Shown one piece after another: positions 37,336-45,735 of a stretch of DNA of 64,000 nucleotides. Position 1 is the first letter of the stretch, and each line of letters opens with the position of its first letter. This stretch comes from Pseudoxanthomonas suwonensis (lineage in GTDB: Bacteria > Pseudomonadota > Gammaproteobacteria > Xanthomonadales > Xanthomonadaceae): assembly GCF_010093235.1 (NCBI RefSeq), contig NZ_PDWP01000003.1, positions 1 through 64,000 on the forward strand. Direction: 5' to 3'. The position numbers were made by a program, and so were the translations under genes. Under the pieces are notes generated by a model. The model did not search any database. It was not told where the DNA came from and worked only from the letters and a program-made list of their open reading frames with translations.

Positions 37336-39756
37336 ATGCATCTGACCCGCCGCGAACTGATCAAGGCCACCGCGGCCGCGCTTGCGGCCGGCGCCGCGCC
37401 GTCGGCGCTGGCTACGTCCGGCGCCGCTGCCATGGACGCCGCATCGGGCGACGCGGGGAGCGCCCATGCCGGCAGCAACCCGGCGCCGCAGCGTCCCCTG
37501 CGCCTCTGGTATCCGCGCCCGGCCACGCGCTGGGTCGAGGCCCTGCCGCTGGGCAACGGCCGGCTCGGGGCGATGGTGTGGGGCGGAGGGCGCTCGGAAC
37601 GGCTGCAGCTCAACGAGGACACGCTTTACGCCGGGCGGCCCTACGACCCGGTGCCGGAGGGGGCGCTGCAGGCATTGCCGGAAGTGCGGCGCCTGCTGTT
37701 TGCCGGCCGCTACGCCGAGGCCGAGGCCCTGGCCGACGCGACCATGATGGGCCGGCCGCGCAAGCAGATGCCGTACCAGCCGCTGGGTGACCTGCGCCTG
37801 GATTTCCTCGAGATCTCCGGCCTGGACGACTACCGGCGCGAGCTGGACCTGGACCGCGCCCTGGCCACCACCACCTTCGGCTCCGGCTGGAAGCTGCAGC
37901 ACACCCGCCAGGCCTTCGTTTCCGCGGCGGACCAGTGCCTGGCCGTGCGCCTGGCCACCAGCCAGCCGGGCCGGGTGCGGGTGCGGATCGGCTTGGACAG
38001 CGACCACGCCGAGGCTGAGGGGGTGCATGACGGCGGCGACGGCCTGCTGCTGCGCGGGCGCAATGGCGACGCGTTCGGCATCGAGGGCGGCCTGCACTTT
38101 GCCGCGCGGCTGAAAGTGCTGGCCAGCGGCGGCACGCTGCGCCACCGCGCGGGGCGCATCGAGGTCGAGGGCGCGGACGAGGTGGTCCTGCTGCTGGCGG
38201 CCGCCACCAGCTTCCGCCGTTACGACGATATCGGCGGCGACCCGGAGGCGACCACGCGCACGCAGCTGGATGCGGCCTCGCGCAAACCGTGGGACGCGCT
38301 GCTGGTGGCGCACGAGGCCGAGCACCAGCGCCTGTTCCGGCGTGTGTCCATCGACCTGGGGCGCAGCGCAGGGGAGGTCGCCGCGCTGCCAACCGACGCG
38401 CGCGTCGCCCGGTTCGCCGAGGGCAGGGATCCGGAGCTGGCGGCGCTGTACCACCAGTTCGGGCGGTACCTGCTGATCTGTAGTTCGCGCCCGGGCACGC
38501 AGCCGGCGAACCTGCAGGGCATCTGGAACGACCTGCTCGCTCCGCCGTGGGAGAGCAAGTACACGATCAACATCAACACCCAGATGAACTACTGGCCGGC
38601 GGAGGCCAATGCGCTGCCGGAGTGCGTGGAGCCGCTGGAGCGCATGGTCGCCGAGCTGGCACGGACCGGCGCCGACGTGGCCCGGCGCATGTATGGGGCA
38701 CCAGGCTGGGTGGTGCACCACAACACCGACCTGTGGCGCCAGGCCGCACCCATCGACGGCGCGCAGTGGGGCCTGTGGCCGATGGGGGGCGCCTGGCTGC
38801 TGCAGCACCTGTGGGACCGCTGGGACTATGGCCGCGAGCCCGGCTACCTGGAGAAGGTGTGGCCGCTGTTCCGCGGCGCGGCCGAGTTCTTCGCCGCAAC
38901 CCTGGTGGAGGACCCGGCCAGCGGCGCCATGGTCACCGCGCCGTCGATCTCGCCGGAGAATCCGCATCCGCACGGCGCCTCGCTGTGCGCCGGGCCATCG
39001 ATGGACGCGCAGATCCTGCGCGACCTGTTCGACCGCTGCATCGCCATCGCCGGCCTGCTGGGCGTGGACGCCGACCTTTCCGCGCGCCTGGCGACGCTGC
39101 GCGAATGCCTGCCGCCGCACCGGATCGGCAGGGCCGGCCAGTTGCAGGAGTGGCAGCAGGACTGGGACATGGAGGCGCCGGAGATGGACCACCGGCACGT
39201 CTCGCACCTCTATGCGCTGCATCCATCGAGCCAAATCAATGTGCGCGATACGCCGGAACTGGCCGCGGCGGCGCGACGTTCGCTGGAGATCCGGGGCGAC
39301 GAAGCCACCGGTTGGGGGATCGGCTGGCGCCTGAACCTGTGGGCGCGGCTGCGCGACGCCGGGCGCGCGTACAAGGTGCTGGGCATGCTGCTGGGCCCGG
39401 AACGCACCTATCCCAACCTGTTCGACGCGCACCCACCGTTCCAGATCGATGGCAACTTCGGCGGCACTGCCGGCATCACCGAGATGCTGTTGCAGAGCTG
39501 GGGCGACACGGTCTTCCTGCTGCCGGCGCTGCCACGGGCCTGGCCACAGGGTAGAGTGTCCGGCCTGCGCGTCCGCGGCGCGGCCGAGGTGGCGCTGGAG
39601 TGGGACGCTGGCCTGTTGCGGCAGGCCAGGTTGCATGCGCGGCACGGCGGCCGCTTCCGGATCGAATACCGGGAGCAGCTCCTGGAGCTGGAACTGCAAC
39701 CGGGCGAGGCGGCGATGGTGGGACGCAGGGGCAGGCGGCTGGTCCGCCTGGCCTGA
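37336..39756 (+). CDS. GH95 alpha-L-fucosidase
   Basis: An 806-residue enzyme with a twin-arginine-like leader (LTRRELIKATAAALAAG), suggesting Tat export after folding. The GH95 fold is N-terminal beta domain (about 55-310), then (alpha/alpha)6 barrel. By analogy with Bifidobacterium AfcA, the acid is Glu541 in ISPENPH, the catalytic asparagines Asn412/Asn414 lie in NINTQMNYWPAE, and the conserved Asp lies in PPFQIDGNFGG. It should remove alpha-1,2-fucose (or alpha-L-galactose) from xyloglucan side chains. ATG at 37336 sits directly before the Tat motif. Confidence 0.93.
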   Translation: MHLTRRELIKATAAALAAGAAPSALATSGAAAMDAASGDAGSAHAGSNPAPQRPLRLWYPRPATRWVEALPLGNGRLGAMVWGGGRSERLQLNEDTLYAGRPYDPVPEGALQALPEVRRLLFAGRYAEAEALADATMMGRPRKQMPYQPLGDLRLDFLEISGLDDYRRELDLDRALATTTFGSGWKLQHTRQAFVSAADQCLAVRLATSQPGRVRVRIGLDSDHAEAEGVHDGGDGLLLRGRNGDAFGIEGGLHFAARLKVLASGGTLRHRAGRIEVEGADEVVLLLAAATSFRRYDDIGGDPEATTRTQLDAASRKPWDALLVAHEAEHQRLFRRVSIDLGRSAGEVAALPTDARVARFAEGRDPELAALYHQFGRYLLICSSRPGTQPANLQGIWNDLLAPPWESKYTININTQMNYWPAEANALPECVEPLERMVAELARTGADVARRMYGAPGWVVHHNTDLWRQAAPIDGAQWGLWPMGGAWLLQHLWDRWDYGREPGYLEKVWPLFRGAAEFFAATLVEDPASGAMVTAPSISPENPHPHGASLCAGPSMDAQILRDLFDRCIAIAGLLGVDADLSARLATLRECLPPHRIGRAGQLQEWQQDWDMEAPEMDHRHVSHLYALHPSSQINVRDTPELAAAARRSLEIRGDEATGWGIGWRLNLWARLRDAGRAYKVLGMLLGPERTYPNLFDAHPPFQIDGNFGGTAGITEMLLQSWGDTVFLLPALPRAWPQGRVSGLRVRGAAEVALEWDAGLLRQARLHARHGGRFRIEYREQLLELELQPGEAAMVGRRGRRLVRLA

Positions 39757-39832
39757 GGCGACAGGCGGCAGGTACACGACAACAGATACGCCGGGATTTC
39801 CGGCAGCAGGTACTCACTGGAGGGACCCCCTG

Positions 39833-41278
39833 ATGGCGGGCATTGGCAACACCAGCGCTGGCGCGACGAACATCGAAGCGGCCGGCGGCGAGAACACGCG
39901 TTTCATCATCCTGATCAGCCTGGTGGCCACGATCGGTGGCTTCCTGTTCGGCTACGACAGCGGCGTGATCAACGGCACGGTCGACGGCCTGGTGGCGGCG
40001 TTCAAGTCCGACGCGGCGGTGACCGGCTTCAACGTGGCCTCGATGCTGCTGGGCTGCGCGGTCGGCGCCTGGTTCGCCGGGACCCTGGCCGACCGCTACG
40101 GCCGGCGCACGATGCAGCTGTGGGCGGCGGTGTTCTTCATCGTATCGGCCTGGGGCTCGGGCATCGCCACCTCCTCGGCGGAGTTCGTGGTCTACCGCGT
40201 GCTCGGGGGCCTGGCGGTGGGCGCGGCCAGCGGGATGTCGCCGGCCTACATCGCCGAGGTGGCCCCGGCGCGCTACCGCGGCCGCCTGGCCACGGTGCAG
40301 CAGATCGCGATCATCTCCGGCCTGTTCTTCTCCTTCCTGAGCAACTGGTGGCTGGCCGGCCATGCCGGCGCCTCGACCGCGGTGCTGTGGTGGGACTACG
40401 AGGCCTGGCGCTGGATGTTCTGGGCCGAGCTGGCCCCGGCCTTCCTGTTCCTGGGCGCGCTGTTCTTCATTCCCGAGAGCCCGCGCTACCTGGTGGCCCG
40501 TGGCCTGAAGGACAAGGCGGCCAAGGTGCTGGCGCGGCTGTACGGCGAGCAGGGCGGGGCGCGCAAGCTGGCCGAGATCGACGCCTCGCTGGCGGCCGAC
40601 CACCACCGTCCGCGCCTGTCGGACCTGATCAGCAAGGCCACCGGCAAGGTGCGGCCGATCGTATGGGTGGGCATTGGCCTGGCCACGTTCCAGCAGCTGG
40701 TGGGCATCAACGTGGTGTTCTACTACGGCGCGGTGCTGTGGCAGGCGGTGGGCTTCTCGGAGAACGACGCGCTGCTGATCAACGTGCTGTCCGGCGCGCT
40801 GAGCATCGGCGCCTGCCTGGTGACGATCGTCCTGGTCGACAGGGTCGGCCGCAAGCCGCTGCTGTGGGTGGGTTCGGCGGGCATGGCGGTGACCCTGGGC
40901 ATCGTGGCCTGGGCGTTCTCGACCGGGACCCTGGATGCGGCCGGCAAGCTGCAGCTGCCGGGGCAGATGGGCCTGGTGGCGCTGGTGGCGGCCAACGCCT
41001 ACGTGGTGTTCTTCAACGCCTCGTGGGGCCCGGTGATGTGGGTGATGCTGGGCGAGATGTTCCCCAACCAGATCCGCGGCTCGGGCCTGGCGGTGGCGGG
41101 CCTGGCGCAGTGGGTGGCGAACTTCGTCATCACCTGGACCTTCCCGATGCTGCTGGCGGGCATCGGCCTGGCGGCGGCCTACGGGCTGTACGCGGCGGCG
41201 GCGGTGCTGTCGGTGTTCTTCGTGCTGCGGTTCGTGCGCGAGACCCGCGGCCGCGAGCTGGAGCAGATGGAAGGCTGA
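39833..41278 (+). CDS. MFS sugar porter (XylE/GalP-like sugar:H+ symporter)
   Basis: A 481-residue, 12-helix inner-membrane permease of the sugar-porter family. Signatures are GFLFGYDSGVINGT in helix 1, DRYGRRTMQ, the PESPRYLV motif after helix 6, the QQLVGINVVFYYG helix 7 motif, DRVGRKPLL and EMFPNQIRGSG. It likely brings a monosaccharide released by the upstream periplasmic enzymes (galactose, xylose, fucose or glucose) into the cytoplasm. It starts 76 bp after the GH95 gene with GGAGGG upstream. Confidence 0.92.
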   Translation: MAGIGNTSAGATNIEAAGGENTRFIILISLVATIGGFLFGYDSGVINGTVDGLVAAFKSDAAVTGFNVASMLLGCAVGAWFAGTLADRYGRRTMQLWAAVFFIVSAWGSGIATSSAEFVVYRVLGGLAVGAASGMSPAYIAEVAPARYRGRLATVQQIAIISGLFFSFLSNWWLAGHAGASTAVLWWDYEAWRWMFWAELAPAFLFLGALFFIPESPRYLVARGLKDKAAKVLARLYGEQGGARKLAEIDASLAADHHRPRLSDLISKATGKVRPIVWVGIGLATFQQLVGINVVFYYGAVLWQAVGFSENDALLINVLSGALSIGACLVTIVLVDRVGRKPLLWVGSAGMAVTLGIVAWAFSTGTLDAAGKLQLPGQMGLVALVAANAYVVFFNASWGPVMWVMLGEMFPNQIRGSGLAVAGLAQWVANFVITWTFPMLLAGIGLAAAYGLYAAAAVLSVFFVLRFVRETRGRELEQMEG

Positions 41279-41288
41279 CCGCCTCGTG

Positions 41289-41313
41289 CCCGGATGCGTT
41301 TGCCGCATCCGGG
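41289..41313 (+). terminator. Hairpin after the sugar porter
   Basis: A perfect 10-bp stem, CCCGGATGCG / CGCATCCGGG, with a 5-base loop, lies 10 bp after the permease stop. It lacks a U-run and is the first of three consecutive hairpins. Confidence 0.5.
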
Positions 41314-41336
41314 CCGGTCCGTCACCCGGAACGGAG

Positions 41337-41358
41337 AGCCCCGCATCGCGGGGCTTTT
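41337..41358 (+). terminator. Rho-independent terminator of the carbohydrate cluster
   Basis: An 8-bp stem, AGCCCCGC / GCGGGGCT, with a 3-base loop is followed by TTTTC. It is the best terminator for the plus-strand cluster. Confidence 0.8.
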
Positions 41359-41382
41359 CGCGCATGCCTACGCGCGGGCAAC

Positions 41383-41407
41383 AAAAAACCCCGCCGGGGC
41401 GGGGTTT
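41383..41407 (-). terminator. Terminator of tRNA-Glu, probably bidirectional
   Basis: The arms AAACCCCGCC / GGCGGGGTTT (41386-41395 / 41398-41407) have six A residues on the left, which give a U-run for the minus-strand tRNA transcript; the plus-strand side ends in TTTC. Confidence 0.75.
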
Positions 41408-41431
41408 CTCGTCTGCTTCGCTGCACCGGGA

Positions 41432-41506
41432 TGGCGCTCCCTAGGGGACTCGAACCCCTGTTTTAGCCTTGAGAGGGCCACGTCCTAACCACTAGACGAA
41501 GGGAGC
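41432..41506 (-). tRNA. tRNA-Glu (CTC)
   Basis: A 75-nt tRNA on the minus strand: acceptor GCTCCCT, D-arm CGTCTAGTGGTTAGGAC, anticodon loop CTCTCAA giving CTC (reads GAG), T-arm GGGGTTCGAGTCCCC and encoded CCA. One G-U pair lies in the anticodon stem. Confidence 0.96.
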
Positions 41507-41565
41507 GTTGTGCGGGTGTTCCCAGCGAAGGCGCGCTAGTATATTCACCCGCCAGCCGGACGGCA

Positions 41566-42948
41566 ATGCCCCCGGTGGAAAATTTTTCCAAAGTCCACGG
41601 AAGCACTCCCATCGATCCGCAAGCCCTCCCGCATCCTGTCCTGCGCAGCGTTCCGCGTGACCAGCACCCGATCTCGCGCAAGGACATCAGTCCCAACGCC
41701 CTGCGCGTGCTTTACCGGCTCCGCGAGGCCGGCTTTGGTGCCTACCTGGTCGGCGGCGCGGTCCGCGACCTGCTGCTGGGCATGCACCCCAAGGACTTCG
41801 ACGTGGCCACCGACGCCACGCCCGAACAGGTCAAGCAGCTGTTCCGCAACTGCCGCCTGATCGGCCGCCGCTTCCGCCTGGCCCACGTGGTCTACGGGCG
41901 CGAGATCATCGAGGTGGCGACCTTCCGCGCCAACAGCGACGACGGCAGCGGCGACCGCGAGATCGAGGACGGCCGGCTGGTCCGCGACAACGTCTACGGC
42001 ACGATCGAGGAGGACGCGGTCCGCCGCGACTTCACCTGCAACGCCCTGTACTACGCGATCGAGGACTTCTCGGTGCGCGACTACACCGGCGGTTTCGAGG
42101 ACGTGCTGGCGCGGCGCATGCGCCTGATCGGCGATCCGGAGACCCGTTACCGCGAGGACCCGGTGCGCATGCTGCGCGCGGTGCGCCTGGCGGCCAAGCT
42201 GGGCTTCACCATCGATCCGCCCACCGCCGAGCCGATCCCGCGCCTGGCCCCGCTGCTGGCCGAAGCGTCCCCGGCGCGCCTGTTCGAGGAGATGCTCAAG
42301 CTGTTCCTGTCCGGCCACGCGGTGGCCAGCTTCGAGGGCCTGGAGCGCCACGGCCTGCTGGCGGCGCTGATGCCCGAGACCGCCGCCGCGCTGCGTTCCA
42401 ACCGCAGCGGCGCGCTGCGTCGCATGGTCCTGCAGGGACTGGCCGGCACCGACGCCCGGGTTGCCGCGGACGAGCCGGTGTCCCCGGCGTTCCTGTTCGC
42501 GCTGCTGCTGTGGCCCGCCTATTGCCGAGCCCTGGCCGGACTGCAGGCGCAGGGCATGCAGCTGGAAGAGGCCCAGCGTCGCGCCGCCGACCGGGTGACC
42601 CTGCACCAGGTGCAGACCATCGCCCTGCCCAAGCGTTTCTCCCTGCCGATGCAGGAGATCTGGCTGCTGCAGTCGCGCTTCTCCAGCCGCCAGCGCAAGC
42701 GTGTGTTCCGGCTGCTGGCGCATCCGCGATTCCGCGCCGCCTACGACTTCCTGGTACTGCGCCTGGCCGCTTCGGAAAGCCATGCCGCCGACGTCGAGTT
42801 CTGGCGGGAGGCGCAGCGCAGTTCGGGCGATGCCCTGGCCGCCAGCCTCGACGCCTCCGCCGCGACCGCCGAGGAAGACGACTCGGATGGCGCGCCGCGC
42901 CGCCGCCGCCGCCGCCGCCGGCGCGGGTCCGCCGCCGCCTCCGAATGA
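41566..42948 (+). CDS. pcnB: Poly(A) polymerase I
   Basis: Class II nucleotidyltransferase that adds poly(A) tails to RNA 3' ends and promotes decay. The 460-residue protein has LVGGAVRDLLLG (about 60-71), the catalytic DFDVATDATPEQV, the RRDFTCNALYY motif and the flexible-loop/neck region RYREDPVRMLRAVRLAAKLGF. The C-terminus is a run of nine Arg encoded partly by seven CGC repeats (42898-42918), typical of a basic RNA-binding tail but repeat-prone. Its stop overlaps the folK ATG (ATGA). Confidence 0.95.
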   Translation: MPPVENFSKVHGSTPIDPQALPHPVLRSVPRDQHPISRKDISPNALRVLYRLREAGFGAYLVGGAVRDLLLGMHPKDFDVATDATPEQVKQLFRNCRLIGRRFRLAHVVYGREIIEVATFRANSDDGSGDREIEDGRLVRDNVYGTIEEDAVRRDFTCNALYYAIEDFSVRDYTGGFEDVLARRMRLIGDPETRYREDPVRMLRAVRLAAKLGFTIDPPTAEPIPRLAPLLAEASPARLFEEMLKLFLSGHAVASFEGLERHGLLAALMPETAAALRSNRSGALRRMVLQGLAGTDARVAADEPVSPAFLFALLLWPAYCRALAGLQAQGMQLEEAQRRAADRVTLHQVQTIALPKRFSLPMQEIWLLQSRFSSRQRKRVFRLLAHPRFRAAYDFLVLRLAASESHAADVEFWREAQRSSGDALAASLDASAATAEEDDSDGAPRRRRRRRRRGSAAASE

Positions 42949-43448
42949 ACACGCCGGTCCGCGCCTGCATCGGCCTGGGCGCGAACCTGGGCGAGGCCGC
43001 CGCCACCGTGGCCGCGGCCTTCCCGGCACTGGCCGGGCTGCCGGGCAGCCGCCTGCTGGCATCCTCGCGCCTGTACCGGACGCCCGCCTGGGGGCGTACC
43101 GACCAGCCCGACTTCGTCAACGCCGCGGCCGTGCTGGAAACCTCGCTGCCGCCGCTGGAGCTGCTGGACGCGCTGCTGCGGATCGAGCGCGACGCAGGCC
43201 GCGTCCGCGGCGGGGAGGGCACCCGCTGGGGGCCCCGGGTACTGGACCTGGACCTGCTGCTGTACGGCGACCAGATGCTGGACCTGCCAGGCCTGCAGGT
43301 GCCGCATCCCTACCTCCACCAGCGCGCCTTCGTCCTGGTGCCGCTGGCCGAGATCGCCCCCGGAGCCGCCATCCCCGGCCTGGGAACCGTCGCCGACGCA
43401 CTGGCCGCGGTCGACCCGGCCGGCGTGGAGGTCCTGCAGCCGGCCTGA
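42945..43448 (+). CDS. folK: 6-hydroxymethyl-7,8-dihydropterin pyrophosphokinase
   Basis: HPPK transfers pyrophosphate from ATP to hydroxymethyldihydropterin in folate synthesis. The 167-residue protein has CIGLGANLGE at the N-terminus, FVNAAAVLETSLPP, and the family signature GPRVLDLDLLLYGD (RxxDxDLL, metal-binding Asp pair), then PHPYLHQRAFVLVPL. It overlaps pcnB and precedes the pan genes. Confidence 0.95.
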   Translation: MNTPVRACIGLGANLGEAAATVAAAFPALAGLPGSRLLASSRLYRTPAWGRTDQPDFVNAAAVLETSLPPLELLDALLRIERDAGRVRGGEGTRWGPRVLDLDLLLYGDQMLDLPGLQVPHPYLHQRAFVLVPLAEIAPGAAIPGLGTVADALAAVDPAGVEVLQPA

Positions 43449-43541
43449 ATCCGCAGCCGCGGGACGCTGCGTGGCCTGGCGGAACCGGGCCAGGGCGGGG
43501 TTTTGCGCGATAATGCGCGGCTTGCCGAACCGGATACCGAA

Positions 43542-44357
43542 ATGAGCGTACATGCCGATCAGAAGCCGTGGACCGTTCCCGCGCTGGCCGAAGCCAAGCG
43601 CCAGGGCCGGCGCATGGCGATGCTGACCGCGTACGACGCCGGCTTTGCCCGGGTCATGGACCAGAACGGGATCGATCTGGTCCTGGTCGGCGACTCGCTG
43701 GGCATGGTGGTGCAGGGCCATGGTTCGACCCTGCCGGTGACCGTGGCCGACATCGCCTACCACACCGCCGCGGTGGCCCGGGTACTGAAGCAGGCGCTGC
43801 TGGTCAGCGACCTGCCGTTCCAGGCCGACGCCACCCCCGAGCGGGCGCTGGATGCCTCGGTGGCGCTGCTGCAGGCCGGCGCGCAGATGGTCAAGCTGGA
43901 AGGCGCGGGCCACAAGCTGGAAGTGATCCGCTTCCTGGCCGAGCGCGACATCCCGGTGTGCGCGCACCTGGGCCTGACCCCGCAGTCGGTGCTCAAGCTC
44001 GGCGGCTTCAAGCTGCAGGGCCGCGACGAGCAGGCCGCGGCGCGGCTGCGCGCGGACGCCCTGGCGGTGCAGGAGGCCGGCGCCTCGCTGCTGGTGCTCG
44101 AGTGCGTGCCGACCCCGCTGGCGCAGCAGATCACCGCCTCGCTGCAGATCCCGACCATCGGCATCGGCGCCGGCCCGCATTGCGACGGCCAGGTGCTGGT
44201 GCTGCACGACTTCCTCGGGCTGGACAGCGGCCACCGCCGTCCGCGCTTCGTCAAGGACTTCCTCGCCGAAGGCGGTTCGGTCGCCGGCGCCGTGCGCGCC
44301 TACGCCGAGGCCGTGCGCGACGGCAGCTTCCCCGACGCCGCGCACGCTTACGCCTGA
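43542..44357 (+). CDS. panB: Ketopantoate hydroxymethyltransferase
   Basis: PanB makes ketopantoate from ketoisovalerate and methylene-tetrahydrofolate, the first pantothenate-specific step. The 271-residue TIM-barrel protein shows [14 protein letters not shown], the metal-ligand [28 protein letters not shown] and the catalytic Glu region LVLECVP. ATG at 43542 follows the family N-terminus; an upstream in-frame ATG is not supported. panC follows 27 bp later. Confidence 0.96.
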   Translation: MSVHADQKPWTVPALAEAKRQGRRMAMLTAYDAGFARVMDQNGIDLVLVGDSLGMVVQGHGSTLPVTVADIAYHTAAVARVLKQALLVSDLPFQADATPERALDASVALLQAGAQMVKLEGAGHKLEVIRFLAERDIPVCAHLGLTPQSVLKLGGFKLQGRDEQAAARLRADALAVQEAGASLLVLECVPTPLAQQITASLQIPTIGIGAGPHCDGQVLVLHDFLGLDSGHRRPRFVKDFLAEGGSVAGAVRAYAEAVRDGSFPDAAHAYA

Positions 44358-44384
44358 GCCTTTCCCCCTTTTCCTGGCAGTACG

Positions 44385-45227
44385 ATGATCGAAACCATTA
44401 CCGAGCTGGACGCGCTGCGCGAACGCGTGCGCGGCTGGAAGCGCGAAGGCCTGCGCGTGGGCTTCGTGCCCACCATGGGCAACCTGCATGCCGGCCACTT
44501 CTCGCTGGTGCGGCTGGTCCGCCAGCACGTGGACCGCGTGGTCTCCAGCGTGTTCGTCAATCCGACCCAGTTCGGGCCGAACGAGGACTTCACCCGTTAC
44601 CCGCGGACCCCGGATGCCGATACCGCCGGCCTGGGCGATGCCGGCTGCGACGTGCTGTGGCTGCCGACGGTCGAGTCGATGTATCCGTTCGGCGTGGAGC
44701 TTGCCTCGAAGGTGCACGTGCCGGGCGTGAGCCAGGTGCTGGAGGGCGAGTGCCGCCCCGGGCACTTCGACGGCGTGTGCACCGTGGTCAGCCGCCTGTT
44801 CAACCAGGTGCAGCCGGACGTGGCCGCTTTCGGGCTCAAGGACTACCAGCAGCTGGCGGTGATCCGGCAGCTGGTGGCCGACCTGCAGTTCCCGATCGAG
44901 ATCATCGGTGGTCCGATCGTGCGCGAGGCCGATGGCCTGGCGATGAGCTCGCGCAACCAGTACCTGGGCGCCGATGAGCGACCGCGCGCGGCCACCATCC
45001 ATCGGGTGCTGTGCGCGATGCGCGACGCCCACCTCGGCGGCGCGCCGCGCGCCCAGGTGGAGGCCGAGGGCCGCGCCGCGCTCACCGCCGCCGGGTTCGA
45101 CGTCGACTACGCCGTACTGCGCCGGCCGGACCTGTCCGAGCCCGCCGAGGGCGAAGGCGGCCCGCGGGTGGCGCTGGTCGCCGCGCGCCTGGGCAATACC
45201 CGCCTGATCGACAACCTCGAGTTCTGA
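44385..45227 (+). CDS. panC: Pantothenate synthetase
   Basis: Joins pantoate and beta-alanine with ATP. The 280-residue HIGH-superfamily enzyme has [15 protein letters not shown] (HxGH motif), [50 protein letters not shown] and the KMSKS-like MSSRNQYLG. It stands between panB and panD in the classic order. Confidence 0.97.
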   Translation: MIETITELDALRERVRGWKREGLRVGFVPTMGNLHAGHFSLVRLVRQHVDRVVSSVFVNPTQFGPNEDFTRYPRTPDADTAGLGDAGCDVLWLPTVESMYPFGVELASKVHVPGVSQVLEGECRPGHFDGVCTVVSRLFNQVQPDVAAFGLKDYQQLAVIRQLVADLQFPIEIIGGPIVREADGLAMSSRNQYLGADERPRAATIHRVLCAMRDAHLGGAPRAQVEAEGRAALTAAGFDVDYAVLRRPDLSEPAEGEGGPRVALVAARLGNTRLIDNLEF

Positions 45228-45354
45228 GCCGGCGGGCCCCCGGGCCCGCCATCGACGCTTTCGCATGCAACGGCCTGTGCCGGGCATGCGCCGTGCCCGC
45301 GGTCGCAACCGCGACGCCGGCATTGCTACCATCCAAGACCCCGGAGCCCTCCCC

Positions 45355-45735
45355 ATGCACCTGAGCCTGCTCAAAGCCAAGATCCACCGCGCCACCGTCA
45401 CCCACTCCGAGCTCAACTACGAAGGCTCGGTGGCGATCGATGGCCTGCTGCTGGATGCCACCGGCATCCGCGAGTTCGAGCAGGTGCATGTGTGGGACGT
45501 GACCAACGGCGCGCGCTTCACCACCTACGCGATCCGCGCCGACGAGGGCAGCGGCATCATCTCGCTCAACGGCGGTGCCGCGCGCCACGTGCAGGTCGGC
45601 GACCTGGTGATCATCGCCGCGTTCGCTTCGATGGACGCCGCCGAAGCCGATGCGTTCCAGCCGAACCTGGTGTACGTGGACGGCCAGAACCGCATCACCC
45701 ATACCAACCATTCAATCCCCAAGCAGGCTGCCTGA
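45355..45735 (+). CDS. panD: Aspartate 1-decarboxylase proenzyme
   Basis: Makes beta-alanine from aspartate. The 126-residue proenzyme self-cleaves at Gly24-Ser25 (NYEGSVAID) to form the pyruvoyl cofactor; active-site Tyr and Arg regions are [14 protein letters not shown] and the [13 protein letters not shown] loop. The ATG at 45355 gives the standard [16 protein letters not shown] start. The stop overlaps the pgi ATG by one base (TGATG), an unusual coupling of vitamin and glycolytic genes. Confidence 0.96.
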   Translation: MHLSLLKAKIHRATVTHSELNYEGSVAIDGLLLDATGIREFEQVHVWDVTNGARFTTYAIRADEGSGIISLNGGAARHVQVGDLVIIAAFASMDAAEADAFQPNLVYVDGQNRITHTNHSIPKQAA

